A stretch of 64,000 bases of DNA from Euglena gracilis (taxonomy: Eukaryota; Euglenida; Euglenophyceae; Euglenales): positions 2,393,873-2,457,872 of the forward strand of contig CP154956.1 in NCBI GenBank assembly GCA_039621445.1. Reading direction: 5' to 3'. A program made the position numbers and the translations under genes. The notes beneath the pieces are model-generated. The model saw only the letters and a list, made by a program, of their open reading frames with translations. It ran no database searches and had not been told where the DNA came from. The first letter of the stretch is position 1; every line of letters begins with the position of its first letter. Below, in pieces: positions 12,301 to 25,800 of the stretch.

Positions 12301-15300
12301 GGAGGAGGTGGTGGTCAGACTTTTATTTAGTGCGCCGCGGCGAAGTTTGCCGCGGTGCAATTTTTTTTTTAGTGGTGCACGCGGCGCACAATCCAATTTC
12401 CGCGGCGCACCTGAAACGCTAACCAACAACGAACCCCCGGAGCACCAATGACGCTCCCGCGGCATATGCTTTTTTTTGTTGCGGCACGGACAAGGGATAA
12501 TTGGGATGGCTATGCCGCGGCGCACGCGGCGCACAGAAATAAATTTTCCTCACAAAATTTCCGGTGCCACGGCGCATGCGGCACAGGAAAAAAATTTCCG
12601 CGACGCGCTAAATGAAAGTGTGGTGGTGGTTGTGGAGCAGATCTTCAACATTCATAAGTGGCAAATTCAGGCCAAATTGTATGCAGGGCATACCTGTCAC
12701 CGACCCCCGATGCCGGGCATGGTACACTGTCCATTGGGGTGCCCAGACTGCCACGACCAGGGAACGCCGAGAACAGCCTGGAACTGACATTTTTTGTGCA
12801 ATTTCACTATTGCATCTGAAACTCCCCTTTTGATAGCCCTGCTCACCTGATAGCTCTGATAGCTATGCTCTCTTGTCCATTGTCCCTGACTGGCCTTGTT
12901 GCCCCATCCCCTTGGGTCCCAAGCACACCTTTATTCTCCATGTGTTCTTTGAACTCCTGCCCGCACCCTGTGCAATGTCGGCGTTGGTGAGGTGCCAGTG
13001 TAAATACGTTGGGGTTTGTTTTTACGTCGAAATGCCTGTTGTGCCTTGCCATTCCCCATCAACGCGTTCCCTGCGGTGGACGCAGATGAGTGCAGTGTAC
13101 CTTGATCATACCATTGCTTAACACCTGTCCCACCCCACCCCCGGGGGGTGACTGACTGGGTTTTTTTCCAGAGTGGAGAGTGACCCCCCCGGGTCGCTAA
13201 GCAATGGTGTGGTCTTGATGCCATAAAAGTGGTCCCAACCGTTACGCTCTCTTACCCCGTCCTCTCTTCCCATGCCAGCAGCTTGCCACTCCACAAAATC
13301 CTTGTCCACCCTGCCCCCCCCCCCCACACCCTGACCCTTGTTTGTGCCGTATGTGTTTCCTACTTGTTTGAGTTCACTAAGAAAATTTGGACATCCCTGG
13401 GTGTGTTGTGTTTTTGTTTTTTTTTTATTTGTTTTTTTTGGGCTTTTCTTTTAAGCATTTTAAATAAGTTTTTTTCATATTGTGGTGTTTGTCCTTGGTT
13501 GTGGTTTTTGTTATTTTACTTTTTGTTTGTTTGTTGTGTTGTTTTGGGGTGGTTTTTTTTTGTGCCGTATGTGTTCCCTCCTGTAGAGTCACTCAGCACC
13601 TTTGTGACCTCCTGGGTGGTTTTCCAGATGGGGGTTTTTCGAGAATGGGGGCTGGCCGGGGGGGGGGGGTGCGCCATGGGTCCGGCCAAAGGCCGGGCTC
13701 AAGGGCGTTGAGCACAGAATAGGGTTCGGACTAAATTTGGTTGTCAAATCCTACCGCCCAAATATTTCCCAGCCATTTAAAAGATTTTCCTCAAATTTTC
13801 CCACCACCATTTTTTTTGGAACCAGGTTTGTCTATGCCCACACCCCTCTGGGGGCAGAAGCTGACCTCCTCCTCCTCAGGGAGGGGGAGCTAGCAGTCCT
13901 AGAAGGAGCAGCTTCTGGACAAGGAAGGCTTCCTTCCTGAGTGGCTTTTCCTGCAGGAAGATTGGGCAACCTGGACCCGGGGTTGTGGGGTCTCCCACTG
14001 CGACTTCTTGCCCACTTTCAGAGCGGAATTCCAACGCAGCCGTGATGGGTCTCGAAGGATTTTTTTTTGGTCGCAAAAATTGGTGGACAAAGCATTTTCT
14101 TCTGCAACAGCAGCCGTGAAAACCTTCTTTGGCAACCCCCATCTTTTTCCAGTGGATGGGCGGTTGGATGGGTGGGTTGGAGGTTGTCTTTGGTTCGTCA
14201 GCAGCTGAATCCTTGTCCGCCTGATTCCATCTTGCTGACTTGCATGCAAAGCTTGTCCAAAGTACCATCTGCTTTTCCATGATCTAATTATTTTAATTCA
14301 TTTATGTTTTTTTCATTGTTAATCATTTTATTTATTTCATTTTTATTGTTTAATTATTATTTAACGGGGGAAATATGCAGAGCACATATTTTTCGCATAT
14401 TTTAGTTCATATTTCTCCTTTTTTTGGCCCAAAAGTGCATATTTCGCATTTTTTTTGTGCATATTTAGTGCATATTCCGAGGGTTTTCCAGATCATCCCA
14501 CGGCATATTTTGCCCCTCCTGCATATTTTCCGCATTTTTTTTTGTATATTTTCCGCATCTTATTGGAGTTGTTTTAAACGGCAGCTATTGATTATATGCC
14601 CCCCCCCCCAGGGGGAGGCCCGGCCCTTTTTTTGCCAGTTTTGGCCATTTTGCTCCACCTTGGACCACCGTGTGCAATTTTTGAGTCGTTTTGGCCATTT
14701 TTTTTTGTGCCATTCTTGTCCACTGCTGTCGTTTTCTCTTTGTCAAAACAACTATTATTCTGGTTTTTTAAGCCACTTCCAATCGCAAAATCGTCCTAAT
14801 TTCCTGAAAATAGCCGAAAATGGCCAAAAGTGGTGAGGAGTGGTGCAAAGTGCCCTCAAAATGACGAAAACATCTGATTGTGGCCGTCATGATGGGCTGA
14901 AACGGCCCCAAAACGGCCCAAAATGGCTTGGAACGACTTGCCAACTGGGTCGCCTGAACATGTCCAAATGTGGCCCGGTTCCGGAAAATCACATATTATC
15001 CGCATATTTTCCTTCGTGTTTAGTGCATATTCTTGCATATTTTGGCGCATATTTGGGCGTATGTTTTGTGCATATTCCTGCCTTTTAGCGCATATCTCCA
15101 GTTATTTAATTTACGATTTAATTATTTTTGTTTCATTTTGCCTGTTGGGCATGCCCCCGGCTCCCCGCCCACTCTGGTGGCGGTGGTTGCGTCGGACTTC
15201 TTCTTCAGCGACGTCAACGCGTACCTGGAGACGCTGAGCACCTCCCAGCTGGTGGCAGTCATCTTTGGCCAGGGGGCGTCGGTTTTCTTTTTATTCTAGA

Positions 15301-18300
15301 AGACAGGTGGGAGAACTGGGCATTATATATGTTCAGGCCCTACCAGCCCCAACGTGTTCTTAATACCCTGTCCAAACCAGAACGGCCCCCAGGGTTCGAT
15401 ATCAGGAAGGGGGTGTGTGGCTTTATGGGGGAGGTGGTCCCTGCCCGCCCCCTCTTTGGCCGGCGGGGCGGGTTTCTGGGAGGGGGCCACCCTGTCCCTC
15501 CCTCCCTTCCAATGGACTGACCCCAAGGGGGGTACCTGGGAACCTCCCCCCAGAAAGGTCGAATTTTTTCTCTGGGACGCCTCGCCGATTTTTCACTCGG
15601 CCAATCGGCCAAAATGGCACTTGTGGCAGATTTCTGAGGGCTTGTTATTTGGAATTTGGCCATTCTGGACATGTAGCTATTTAGGAGAAAGAGGTGCCCA
15701 AATCCCTCCTCGCCTTGTGGAAAAACCCGAACCTCCCCTTGAAATATGCCCCTGTGTGATGATCAGAAATGACTCCAAAAAATTCGCATGTTCTGGTTCT
15801 TTTTTGGGGGGTTTGATGGGTTGGAAGTCAAAATAATCGTCGACCAGACTTAGTTCGTGAAGTAGTTACGTTGCACGTAATGCCAAAGAAGATTGGTTCC
15901 CCCCCCCCCCCCAAGCCCACCGACCACCCTCACATACCGGCCACCCACCAGGTTGGGGGAGGTCAGGGGGTGCGCATGACCTCCCCCCGGTCAGGGGTTA
16001 TAGGAACCGAGTCGGTGGGCAAAGAGGGGGCTTCAAAACCAATTTCCTGCCCTTTTGTTGGCCCTCGGACTGTTGGGGCAAATACGGCTCCTCTTTCTCA
16101 CCCGTCAGAGTCTCACCCCTGGATTGTGGGGGCCAACATGTTCTGACTAAAATGAGCCTGATTGGCGTGAGGTGGTTTGACCCCGGACAAACCGTCTAAC
16201 CCCCCCCCCCCAAATAATACCCTCCCCCCCAGGGTATTATTTTTTTTTGCCCCCAGTCCCAGCCCGAGGGGGGGGGTATTATTTGGGGGGGGTAATAGCG
16301 CCCCAAATTTTTCGACATTTTTCGAAGTCTCGTAGGAGCAAAATAGCGCCAAAACCCCTTTGGGGTCATTTTTTTTTGCACTTTCTTATGTAATTTAGCA
16401 TTTTTTTGGAGGTCAGATGATCCAGAAAAATCGATTTTTTTTCGAAATTTGTTGTCAGAGATCGTGATTTTTACCTACATTTTCAGGTCAAAATCCAGGC
16501 CTTTGGCCCGAAACCGCGGGGGGGGGGGGGGGATTACCCCGGTCGCCGAAGTCGGACCCCGAGAGGGGGTATTATTTGGGGGGAGGGTTTACCTCAATGT
16601 CCTCACAGATCCGGAAAGACCGCCCTGAGGCAACTCGTCGGACCTTTTGGTGGTGGGCACCAGCCAAGCCTGCGCGAATGCCTCGGCGCAGAGGGCTGGG
16701 CAGGCCCAGAGGCGACCACCAGCTGTGTTACGCAACCCAACGCATGCAAAGGCGTCGAGCTGCAAATTGAACCCCTGCGTTGATTTCCAAACAAACTTCT
16801 TAAATCGGGGTTGTATTTGTAACCCCCCCCCCCAATTCCCGCAAAATGCGCCATTTTTGCCCCAAATGAACCATTTTTTGGTGAATAATTGTAATATGCA
16901 CCTAAACTTTTCCTTGAATTGTACCCCTGAGAACCGAAACCTCTTTTCTCAGGTGAGCGTCCCAGGAACTTTCAATTTTATTTCTGGCGCTTCAAGCCAA
17001 TGGAGGTTTAGGGCTTCAGACCACCTTTGAGTATTCTCCCCAGGGGACACCTGAAAATAATTCAATCCCCTGTTGAAAATGTGCAAGACAGCACTTTCTT
17101 GCAGCATTATTGGGGATTTTGTTTTTATGATGTCCATTTTTTTGTCAGGGACATCCAGACCCACCATTCTCCATCAACTGAATAGTGAATGGGGGTTCGA
17201 CGGTGTTTTCTTTTGAGGCACATCCGCCAACCCCCCCCCCCCACTTCCAACCCCTGCCCCACCCGACCACCAAACTGGACCCCGGATCATGACCCCATCC
17301 GTTGCACGCTCCTGGCCTGCCTCTTGGCCTGTGGCCGGTGTGCCAATCGCCTCCGTGTGCAGCCCTGTGCTGCAGGGACTGGGCGGCTGGCTGGCTGCCG
17401 GACCCCTGTGGCCCCTCCCCCTGCGACAACACCCCTTGCTGGGGGGGCACGGAGGCGCATAGTTTTGCACATTTTTTTGCGCCTTTGCGGTGCTTATCTG
17501 CTTATTGGGAACCACGTCTGAATCTAAAGGGGTGGATGAAAATCAGGGCGTTTGTTAAGCGGAAGTGGACCCGGTCCCCAGGGTCCCATCCACCCAGCAG
17601 CCTTTTTCCAGCCCCGGACCCCCCTCCCCCCATCGACGAGTTTTACGAAATTTTCAGCCGCCCTTCGGGTGGTTGATAGTCAGAAAAATTTCTCACTTTG
17701 GGCATTCTGCAGATTGCGGATTTGGGCAATGATTTCACCAGAAGTTTTCCAGATGAATGTTTTCAGGCAGAAAATAATTACAATAAATAGAAAAATTTGA
17801 GGAAATCCATTTCTTTATTGTTATTTTCGACTGTATTTGGATTCCTGCACTTCTCTGTGAAGCCTCAGCCCTCAAAAGAAAAGTTTTAAAACTGAACGGA
17901 AAATGGTACAAAATGCCTAATTTTTGGCAAACATTTGACACTTCAGGGCGTTTTTTTTTTTTTGAGGCAAAATAAACCCCCCTCCCAAATAACACCCCCC
18001 CAAATAACCCCCCCAAATAACACCCCCCCCTCGGGGGCCGATTTCGAGGGCGCCCAAATAACACCCCCCCTTATTTCCTTTTGGTTTTCCATGTAAAATA
18101 GCACCCCCCAAATAACCCCCCCCCCCCTGAGGCCCCAGTTCGGGTGCCCAAATAACACACTGGGGGGTGTGTTATTTGGGGGAGTTGGCCTGAATTTGGT
18201 CAATATCTTCAATGAAAACCCAGGGCCAAACTGCTCGAACCCCCCCCCCCCCCATTCATAAACACCCCGGGGATTTGGTTTGGCTGGTGAGCCGAAGGGG

Positions 18301-21300
18301 GGGGTGTGTCTGTCATATGTCAAGGACTATAGAAGGAATTGTTGGTGAAAACCTGACCCCTAAAATGACCCAAAAGCGCCCAAATTGGCAAAATTTGGCA
18401 TAATTGTCAAATATGGCATTCTGGATGATGTCACATGAAAACTGCCGAAATCAGTTTTGGGAGGTTTTACGGCCGAAAAAATCGTCCCCGGCGTCTTTCA
18501 TCTTCTTTTCTGGGGGGGGGGGGTATGAGAGGGGGGTTTATATTTGGGGTTAATAAGTGGGGTTTCCCTTCATCGCCCAAATTCTGGTGGTGGGTTTCCT
18601 GCCATTTTGCCACAGGGATCTGCCCGTGGCGAACCGCGCGCTGCCGCACAACGTCAGCGTGGAGCTGGCAGGCACGCTGTGGGACGTGTTCCCGGCGGTG
18701 GTGGACACCTTCTCGTACTTCGTGGCGGTCGGTATGAACAAGACGGAGGTGTACGCCGGCCAGGGCGGGTGCCAGTTACCCCTCCCCCCTATGTCCAACG
18801 ACCCCCCTATGTCCAATGACCACCCCCCCGGTCAGAGGACACCTTTTCGGAGGTTTGACCAAATTTTTGGTCCTGGCGTGAAGCGCCGGGACGAAAAATT
18901 TTGCCAAAAATTGGCCAAAAATTTGGCCAAAATGCCATTTTTGACACTTTTTGGACAAAAATTTGTCAAAATTGCCCAAAATTTTCGGCGCAAAGCGCCG
19001 GAAGGGAAAATTTGGACATTTTTGGGTGGGTAGGGACCCGGGTACCCACCAACTTTCTTTTGACCCCATGTCCAACGACCACCCCCCCCGGTCAGAGGAC
19101 AGAGGTTACCGGTCATTGGACATAGGGGGGGGGTACTTGAGTTCCTCCACTACAGTTCAATCAATTCCAACATCTGCCAGTTCAAGCTCCATCCGCGGCG
19201 CGCTTCGTTCAAAGGTCATGCCAGCTGATGGTTGGAAGTGCGAGAGGTTTTTCCACCTTCACACTTGCAATCAATTCAAGCTACCGCTCGCTTTACCAAA
19301 ACCCATATTTGTCTTCTATAACCCTAAGTACCCGCCCCCCCCCTTGTCCACCGACCACCCCTATATACCGACCACCCCCCGGTCGGGGGTTGCAGGTTGA
19401 GGGGGGTGTACGACCACCCTCCCTGGTCGGGGGTTGCAGGTGACCACCAAAATTTTTCCTCTCATGTGCTTATTGACCAGTTTTTTTCCCGTGTTTCCTG
19501 TCCATTGAGTGTTCGTCATGTTCCCTCCGGGGAGTCCTGTTTTGTTTGAGTGTAGTGATGGTATTGGTCCCTCACCTAATGGGGAGAAATATTACCGTTA
19601 TGAAATTGCACCTTTTTTGGCTTTTGGTTTTGTTTTGGCCCCTAGTGGTACGACCACCCCCCGGTCGGGGGTTGCAGGTTGTGGGGGGTGTACGACCACC
19701 CCCCCTGGTCGGGGGTTGCAGGAACCCGGTCGGTGGACAAGGGGGGGGGCGGGTACTTGACAACCTGTCCTCTGGGGATTTCCAATCACAGTCACTGGCC
19801 CACCCGGGGGGGGGGGGGTATTGACTGGCAGGGCGTTGCTTTAGAAAATTTGACACTGTCCCCCGGGGGTCCACCCAGCGACGAGTTTTATTTAGCAGCT
19901 ACCGGTGCTTTGGTTGAGTGGAAGTGATCCCCTCTCCCCCTGGGGGGGGGGTCGGCAGAAAATTGCATGCTTGGGACCAGGCCTTTGCTTTAGGGTACGT
20001 AGCACCCTAAAGCAAACTCCGGGGGGGGGGGGGGTGGGTCCCAAGCAGGCCATTGCGGGGTCGAAAAATGTACAGTTTTCCCCTCTTAACTGGACCAGAC
20101 TGCCCAGGAAACTTTCTCCTGCCTGCCTATCTCAAGACGTCAGCAAGCTTAGAGGGAAAATACAATTCCGCATCAAAACAGGTCAACAAGTAACCCCCCC
20201 CCCCCAAATAACACCCCCCCCCCCGGTGTGTTATTTGGGCACCCGAGGGGGGGGGTGTTATTTGGGGGGTTTTTATTGGGGGTTTTACCTTCACATTGTT
20301 CCCCCCAAAAACACATAAAATAATTGTGAGCATTTTTTTTTAATGGTTCTGAAATTTCTTCGCACTTCTTTTGCGGTTTTGTCGGGTGTGCCCATTTTGC
20401 GCCTTTCATTGGCGCAGTCCTGCCGGGGTCATCGACGCCATCACGGTGGAGGCCAACGCCACGCTGCAGGCGGTGTACCAGCAACAGACTGCCCGCATGG
20501 CGGCGGTGGAGGCGCAGTCTCTGGCGGAGATGGATGCTGTGGCAGCGGAAAAGATTGCCGGCCAAGGATGGGCACGGCATCTTGTGCGCATTTGGGGATG
20601 TGCAGACCTGAGAAGTTGGGAGTGCGTGACAACATTTTTTTTTTAGGTATATAAACGTCGTTACGATTTTTTTGTTTTTTTAAATTTTTTTTAAAGTGTG
20701 CGTGACTGCATTATTTCTTTTCCCAGTCTGTTTTAGGCGATCCACACATATGGACGTCATGGTGCGAGGGAGGATGGGTCTGGGTGAGGCGGTGGTTTCT
20801 TTGCTGCAAATCTGGTGCTGTCAGCCTCACGGTACACGCCCGGCACAGGTGCGGCCTTGCCCCCAGCCTCCAGGCGCTGCAGGCGCAGGAGCGCGTCCAT
20901 CTCGAGCAGATGGAGAACCAGACCGCCCGGGCGATGAACGCCTCCCGACTGCCCCGCCCCTAAACCCCCCTCTGCCGAAGTGCCATAATGGCATTTTGGA
21001 GTTCCACGTAAAGCGCACAAATGCACGCCGCAAAAATGTACATCATAAAATGAAAGAAGAAATGCAAGGCAAGAAACGCTTTGGGACGACTTTTGGAGTG
21101 GGCAGCAACATCATTCCAACTGCTTTGATGCAAAATTCAAGTTGCATCCTTGTACAATTCGCAACTTGTCCACAACTCCTCTGATGTGGTGCCAAAACCC
21201 AGCCTGTGTAGCCTTCGTTCGGTTTACACCTCTCTTCAGAGGATAGAACCCCCCCCCCCTATGTCCATATCTAAGGACCACCACCCCTTGGTCGGAGGAC

Positions 21301-22830
21301 ATTTTTTTTTTGGACCGGAAGAAACCCTTTGTCCAACAATTGACCCCCAGTCAGTCGACACCTTTTTGCTCAGAACCCTATGTCCAAACACCACCCCTGA
21401 TCGGACATGGTGGGGGGGGGGATGAATGGATCACATTGCACCGCGGACCTCTGAACCAGTTTCAGATCTCCTTGGCCGTGGTCCAATCGACTGAGCATGG
21501 ATCCCTGCGTGGAACTTGGTGAAGAGGGGCGGCCCGCTTTGTGCTGTTCCAGCCGGGGAGGGTGGTGTGGGGGGGCGTGTGGCGGGGCAGCGCCGGCAGA
21601 AGAGTGCGCAGGACCTCGCCACGCTCACGACCAGCGAGATGACCGCCATCCAGCGGCTGGAGGACTACCGCCCCAGGGCGGGGGATCGGCCCCGTGCTCG
21701 CTGATGCGGCGAACCCACGGGAACGTCGCAACAGTGGCAAAGAAGGCCAAAGGTGCTCAAAAGCGGCCAAAAAAGCAGGCCAAAACCTTTTAAAAAGCAA
21801 CCAGAAGCAACCAAAAGCGGCCAAACGTGGCCTAAAGTGGGCAAAAAAGCAGCCCAAAAATAGTCAATAGTGGTCAAACTCAAGCCTTAAAAGTGGCCAA
21901 AAAAGCAACCGGAAGCAGCCAAGGTCGGCCAAAAGTGACCAGAAGTGGCCCAAAGCGGTCAAAAGCAGTCAAAACAGCCAAAAGTGGGCAACAGTGGGTT
22001 AAAATGGCCGAAAGTGGGCAAAAGTGGGAAAAGATGGTCAAAAGTGGCTGGCAATGATTGGAAACAGCCAAAAGCAGCCAAGAAGTACCCAGAAGTGGCC
22101 AAAAGCATTCAAAGGGAACCAAAAATGGCCAGGCCCTAAGGGTTTCTTAAAATTGAACATTTCCTTCCTTCGGTTCCTTCATGTGATTAATTAACAGCGT
22201 TGGTACTTCTCCCACTTGTCACCTTCTTGAGTCCAGTTGCACCCAAAAAAATTGCTTCTGAAATCTTGCTTTGCAAAGAAACAATAGACTGGACTGGATT
22301 CTTTTTTGTGTTGATCGCGTCTTGAGGTTTGCTGTAATCCGTGGTGAAAATGGATGAGGGGTTTCAAATATATGGATTAGCGTCCAACAGCCTGGGTGTT
22401 TCTTATATTCGGGGGTTTCTTATATTTGGGTGTCGGCTGAAAATCGGCCAAAGGGTTTCTTATATTTGGGGGTTTCTTATAGCGAGGGGTTTCTTATATT
22501 TGGGGGGGTTTAGGTGCTTTTTGCAACTACGGAAAACTCCAGATAACTACGGATAGCTACAGATAACTACGGAAAACTGCGCTTGACCCCCCAATTATGG
22601 ACCAAACACCAATCCATGGTCTATAATGTATATTTCCCTTCACTTTGATTTGGGCTTTTTGCTGGGCGTCTGGCAGGGCCACCCATCCACTCAGCCAAGT
22701 GGATCACTTCCTTTTTTGCTGCGAAGTTTTTTTTCTGAACCCTCAAATTCTGCCCCAAGTCTCTCCCACACTGGGTGAGTGGGGAGTTTAATTTATTTAT
22801 ATTTATATTTATGCCTATATATAATATATG

Positions 22831-22872
<42 letters not shown>

Positions 22873-25800
22873 CCTATATATAATATATTGCATAATAATA
22901 ATATATATTTATATAAATATATTTATATTTTTGAGCGGGGGAGTTTTATGTTCTGCTCAGCAGGACATGGGGGGTTAGAGATAGGGGGTTTTGAGACAAC
23001 ATGAACCCCAACACCAAACAGGGAAGAAAATGAACCCCTGCCCTGGCTCCACCTCTCCCGGGTGTCAGACAGCATCGGCACCACGTTCGGGGCAGTGGTA
23101 GGCATCTTCATGGGCATTCTGCTGCTCGGGTCCTACGGCACATGGGAGGTCGCCAAGCAGGTTCATCAGATCACGCAGGTCATCGAGGACGTCGCAGAGA
23201 TGAAGGTGGAGACCAGGTGGCATCCACGTTCATTTCCACTTCCACAACTGCGCCACATTGCATATCTGTTGTTGTCCACATCTATGTCTCTATTTTTCTA
23301 TTCTCCATTTCTATATTACCATCCTTATCCATATGCATTTCCATATCCATATGCATGTTTTTATCAATACACACATCTGCATCCACACCCGTATCCACAC
23401 TTGCATCTACTGCATCCTATACTCAAATTCATATCTACCGAAATCTACATATGTTAATTTTTTATGCATATCGATGACTTTACCAGTATCCATCTGTATG
23501 AATTTCTGTGAGTCTGCATCTCCAACTGTTTCTGCATCTGCATCGTGTCTGTAATGGTGTCCACCGGTTTTACCTTTTAAACCTTTTAAAAATGAGATCA
23601 ATTATTTAAAACGTCAGTTCGATTTTGCAGTTTTTTTTTCGTCCCATGCCCGAGAACCTGTCTGGGTCAGGGTCCCTGGTACCAACCAATATGTCATTAT
23701 GGAAAGTCATCAGGCAGTCAGGGTGTTGTCAGGTGACAGTTTCCTGGGTGGAGGGTATGACAAAAAGGTCCAAAACGCGTTCTCCGCATTTTTGGGATGA
23801 TTGCAAAGATCCAAAAGGACACAATTGAAAAACTTGGATACAGGAATGGCAGCCATCCTCTTCTTGGTCCCTCCAGTGGGGCCAAATAGCGGGTCCAGGG
23901 GGGGGGGGAGGTTGTATGGGGTGACCCGCGTCCGATTTTACGACTTTCCGGTCCCACGGTGCCGGGGAGGCACACGGTCTCTGGGCGGATCGGCGGATTC
24001 GGGGAGGGTTGTTGCTTATTTTTAGGAATAGGGTTAAGGTTAGGATCGGAAAAAAGCCGAAAAATGGCCAATTTTAGGGACCAAGTTGGGCCGGAATACC
24101 GGGAATTCAGTCGGAACTATCCCAATCAGTGTCCCTGACTTTCCCCGAAAGGTCGGACGCAGGTCACCCCATACGACCCCCTAAAGTTGGGGGGGGGGGG
24201 AATTGGAGGGGGCAAGTTGAGGATGGCTGCCACAGGAATATCTATCTGTCCAAAATGAGTTTTATCAAATTATGCTAATACTGCAGCAGAAGCCAAAAAT
24301 TGTGAGGGAAAGATAGGCAAACGCCAAACGCACATACATGCAGACGAAATTTGTCCCCCCTCTGTATCTCCATCTTGTCTTGGCGTTCGTTTGTTTGTGG
24401 GTTTCTCCTTTTTCTGCAAATGTCTGCTTTCCTTCAGCCTCAGCAAGCGTGCACACAACTTCCAGAATACATGCTTGCAGCCATACACCACGCTCCCTTT
24501 GCCAACGCTGCCTGCCATCAACGCTGGAGGTCACCCAGAAGTCCCCAATCCGAAGGAGGTGGTACCAAAAGGTACCCGAAATCCATCGGGGCTCTTGGTG
24601 CTGGCAAACAGTGAGAATGGGAAGTTGTCAGGGTACCCTGGTGCAGCTCCATCCTCACCCTAACCCTGACCCTTGGGTTATGGCCAGGGTTTGGGACCCC
24701 CCCTAACCCCACTCCTGGCCCTGACCCCGACCCCGACCCCAACCCCAACAATTCCCAAAAAATTTAGTCCTTTGAAGCACAGCACGGCTTAAGTTCCGCT
24801 TCTTAAGGGGCTGCTTTTTTCCTGCTCAACGGTTTTTATTTTGAGAAACTGTACCGTCGGCTCAAAATGCAACCGACCGCGTATGCATGCGTTGAACCCC
24901 TGGACGGCACACTAGCCCACCCCATGCTCAAGGTGAGAATGTGTCCACTCTGGTGTCCATGTTTGGGTTGGGTTGGGGTCAGGGTCAGGGTCAGGGTAGG
25001 ATGAGGGTCAGGGTTAGGGTCAGGTTCAAGGTTGAATTGCTCGAAGCCTCGGTCACCCCTGACTTGGTGCCCCCCCACCCCCGGGAGGTGCAGCGCATCG
25101 AGGCGGCGTTGGGGGTGCTGGTGGCCCGGCTGGCGGAGTACAAGACGTACATGCCGGCGGGGCTGTTCCAGCAAGAGGACCGGCCGGAGGAACTGCTGCT
25201 CACGGGCGGGCCGGGCTGCCTCCACCCCCTGCGGCATAAAAGCCCTGCGTTTCGAACCCAAACAGCCCCAAGCAGAGGGACTTATAATTTGGGTTTATAT
25301 CCGCACGTTCCCTGTCATACCCCTCCCCCCTCAGGGCAGCTTTCCACTGCCCTCCATACCTGTCCTGTGGGAAATTGGTTCCTCCCCCCATACCTGCTAC
25401 CTCCCCCCCCATACCCAATGAACACCCTTGCCCAATGAACAGGGGGTGTTCGGACCGTCTAGATTGTCACCATATACCTTATCTACACAGAAACCGCGCC
25501 CCAAGCCCAATGAACACCCCCCGTTCGGACCGCCTAGATTGTCACCTTGGTGTTCATTGGGCTGGGGGGGGGGAGGTAATTTTTCTTGCCAAATTTTTAA
25601 ATTCTTCATTGAATATGTTTTTTTTTGAGGTGAAACAATTGGGATTTTTTTTTTCAGAGTTCTGGCTACAAATGCAAAAAAAAATCCCTTGTTTGATCCC
25701 TTTTTTTGTGTCAGTGGGGGAGGATGAAAAACTTCACTTTTATCGTCCCGCCAGAAAACTTGCTCTGTAATTGCTGATGTGACTGGAGACAGCTTCCCAG

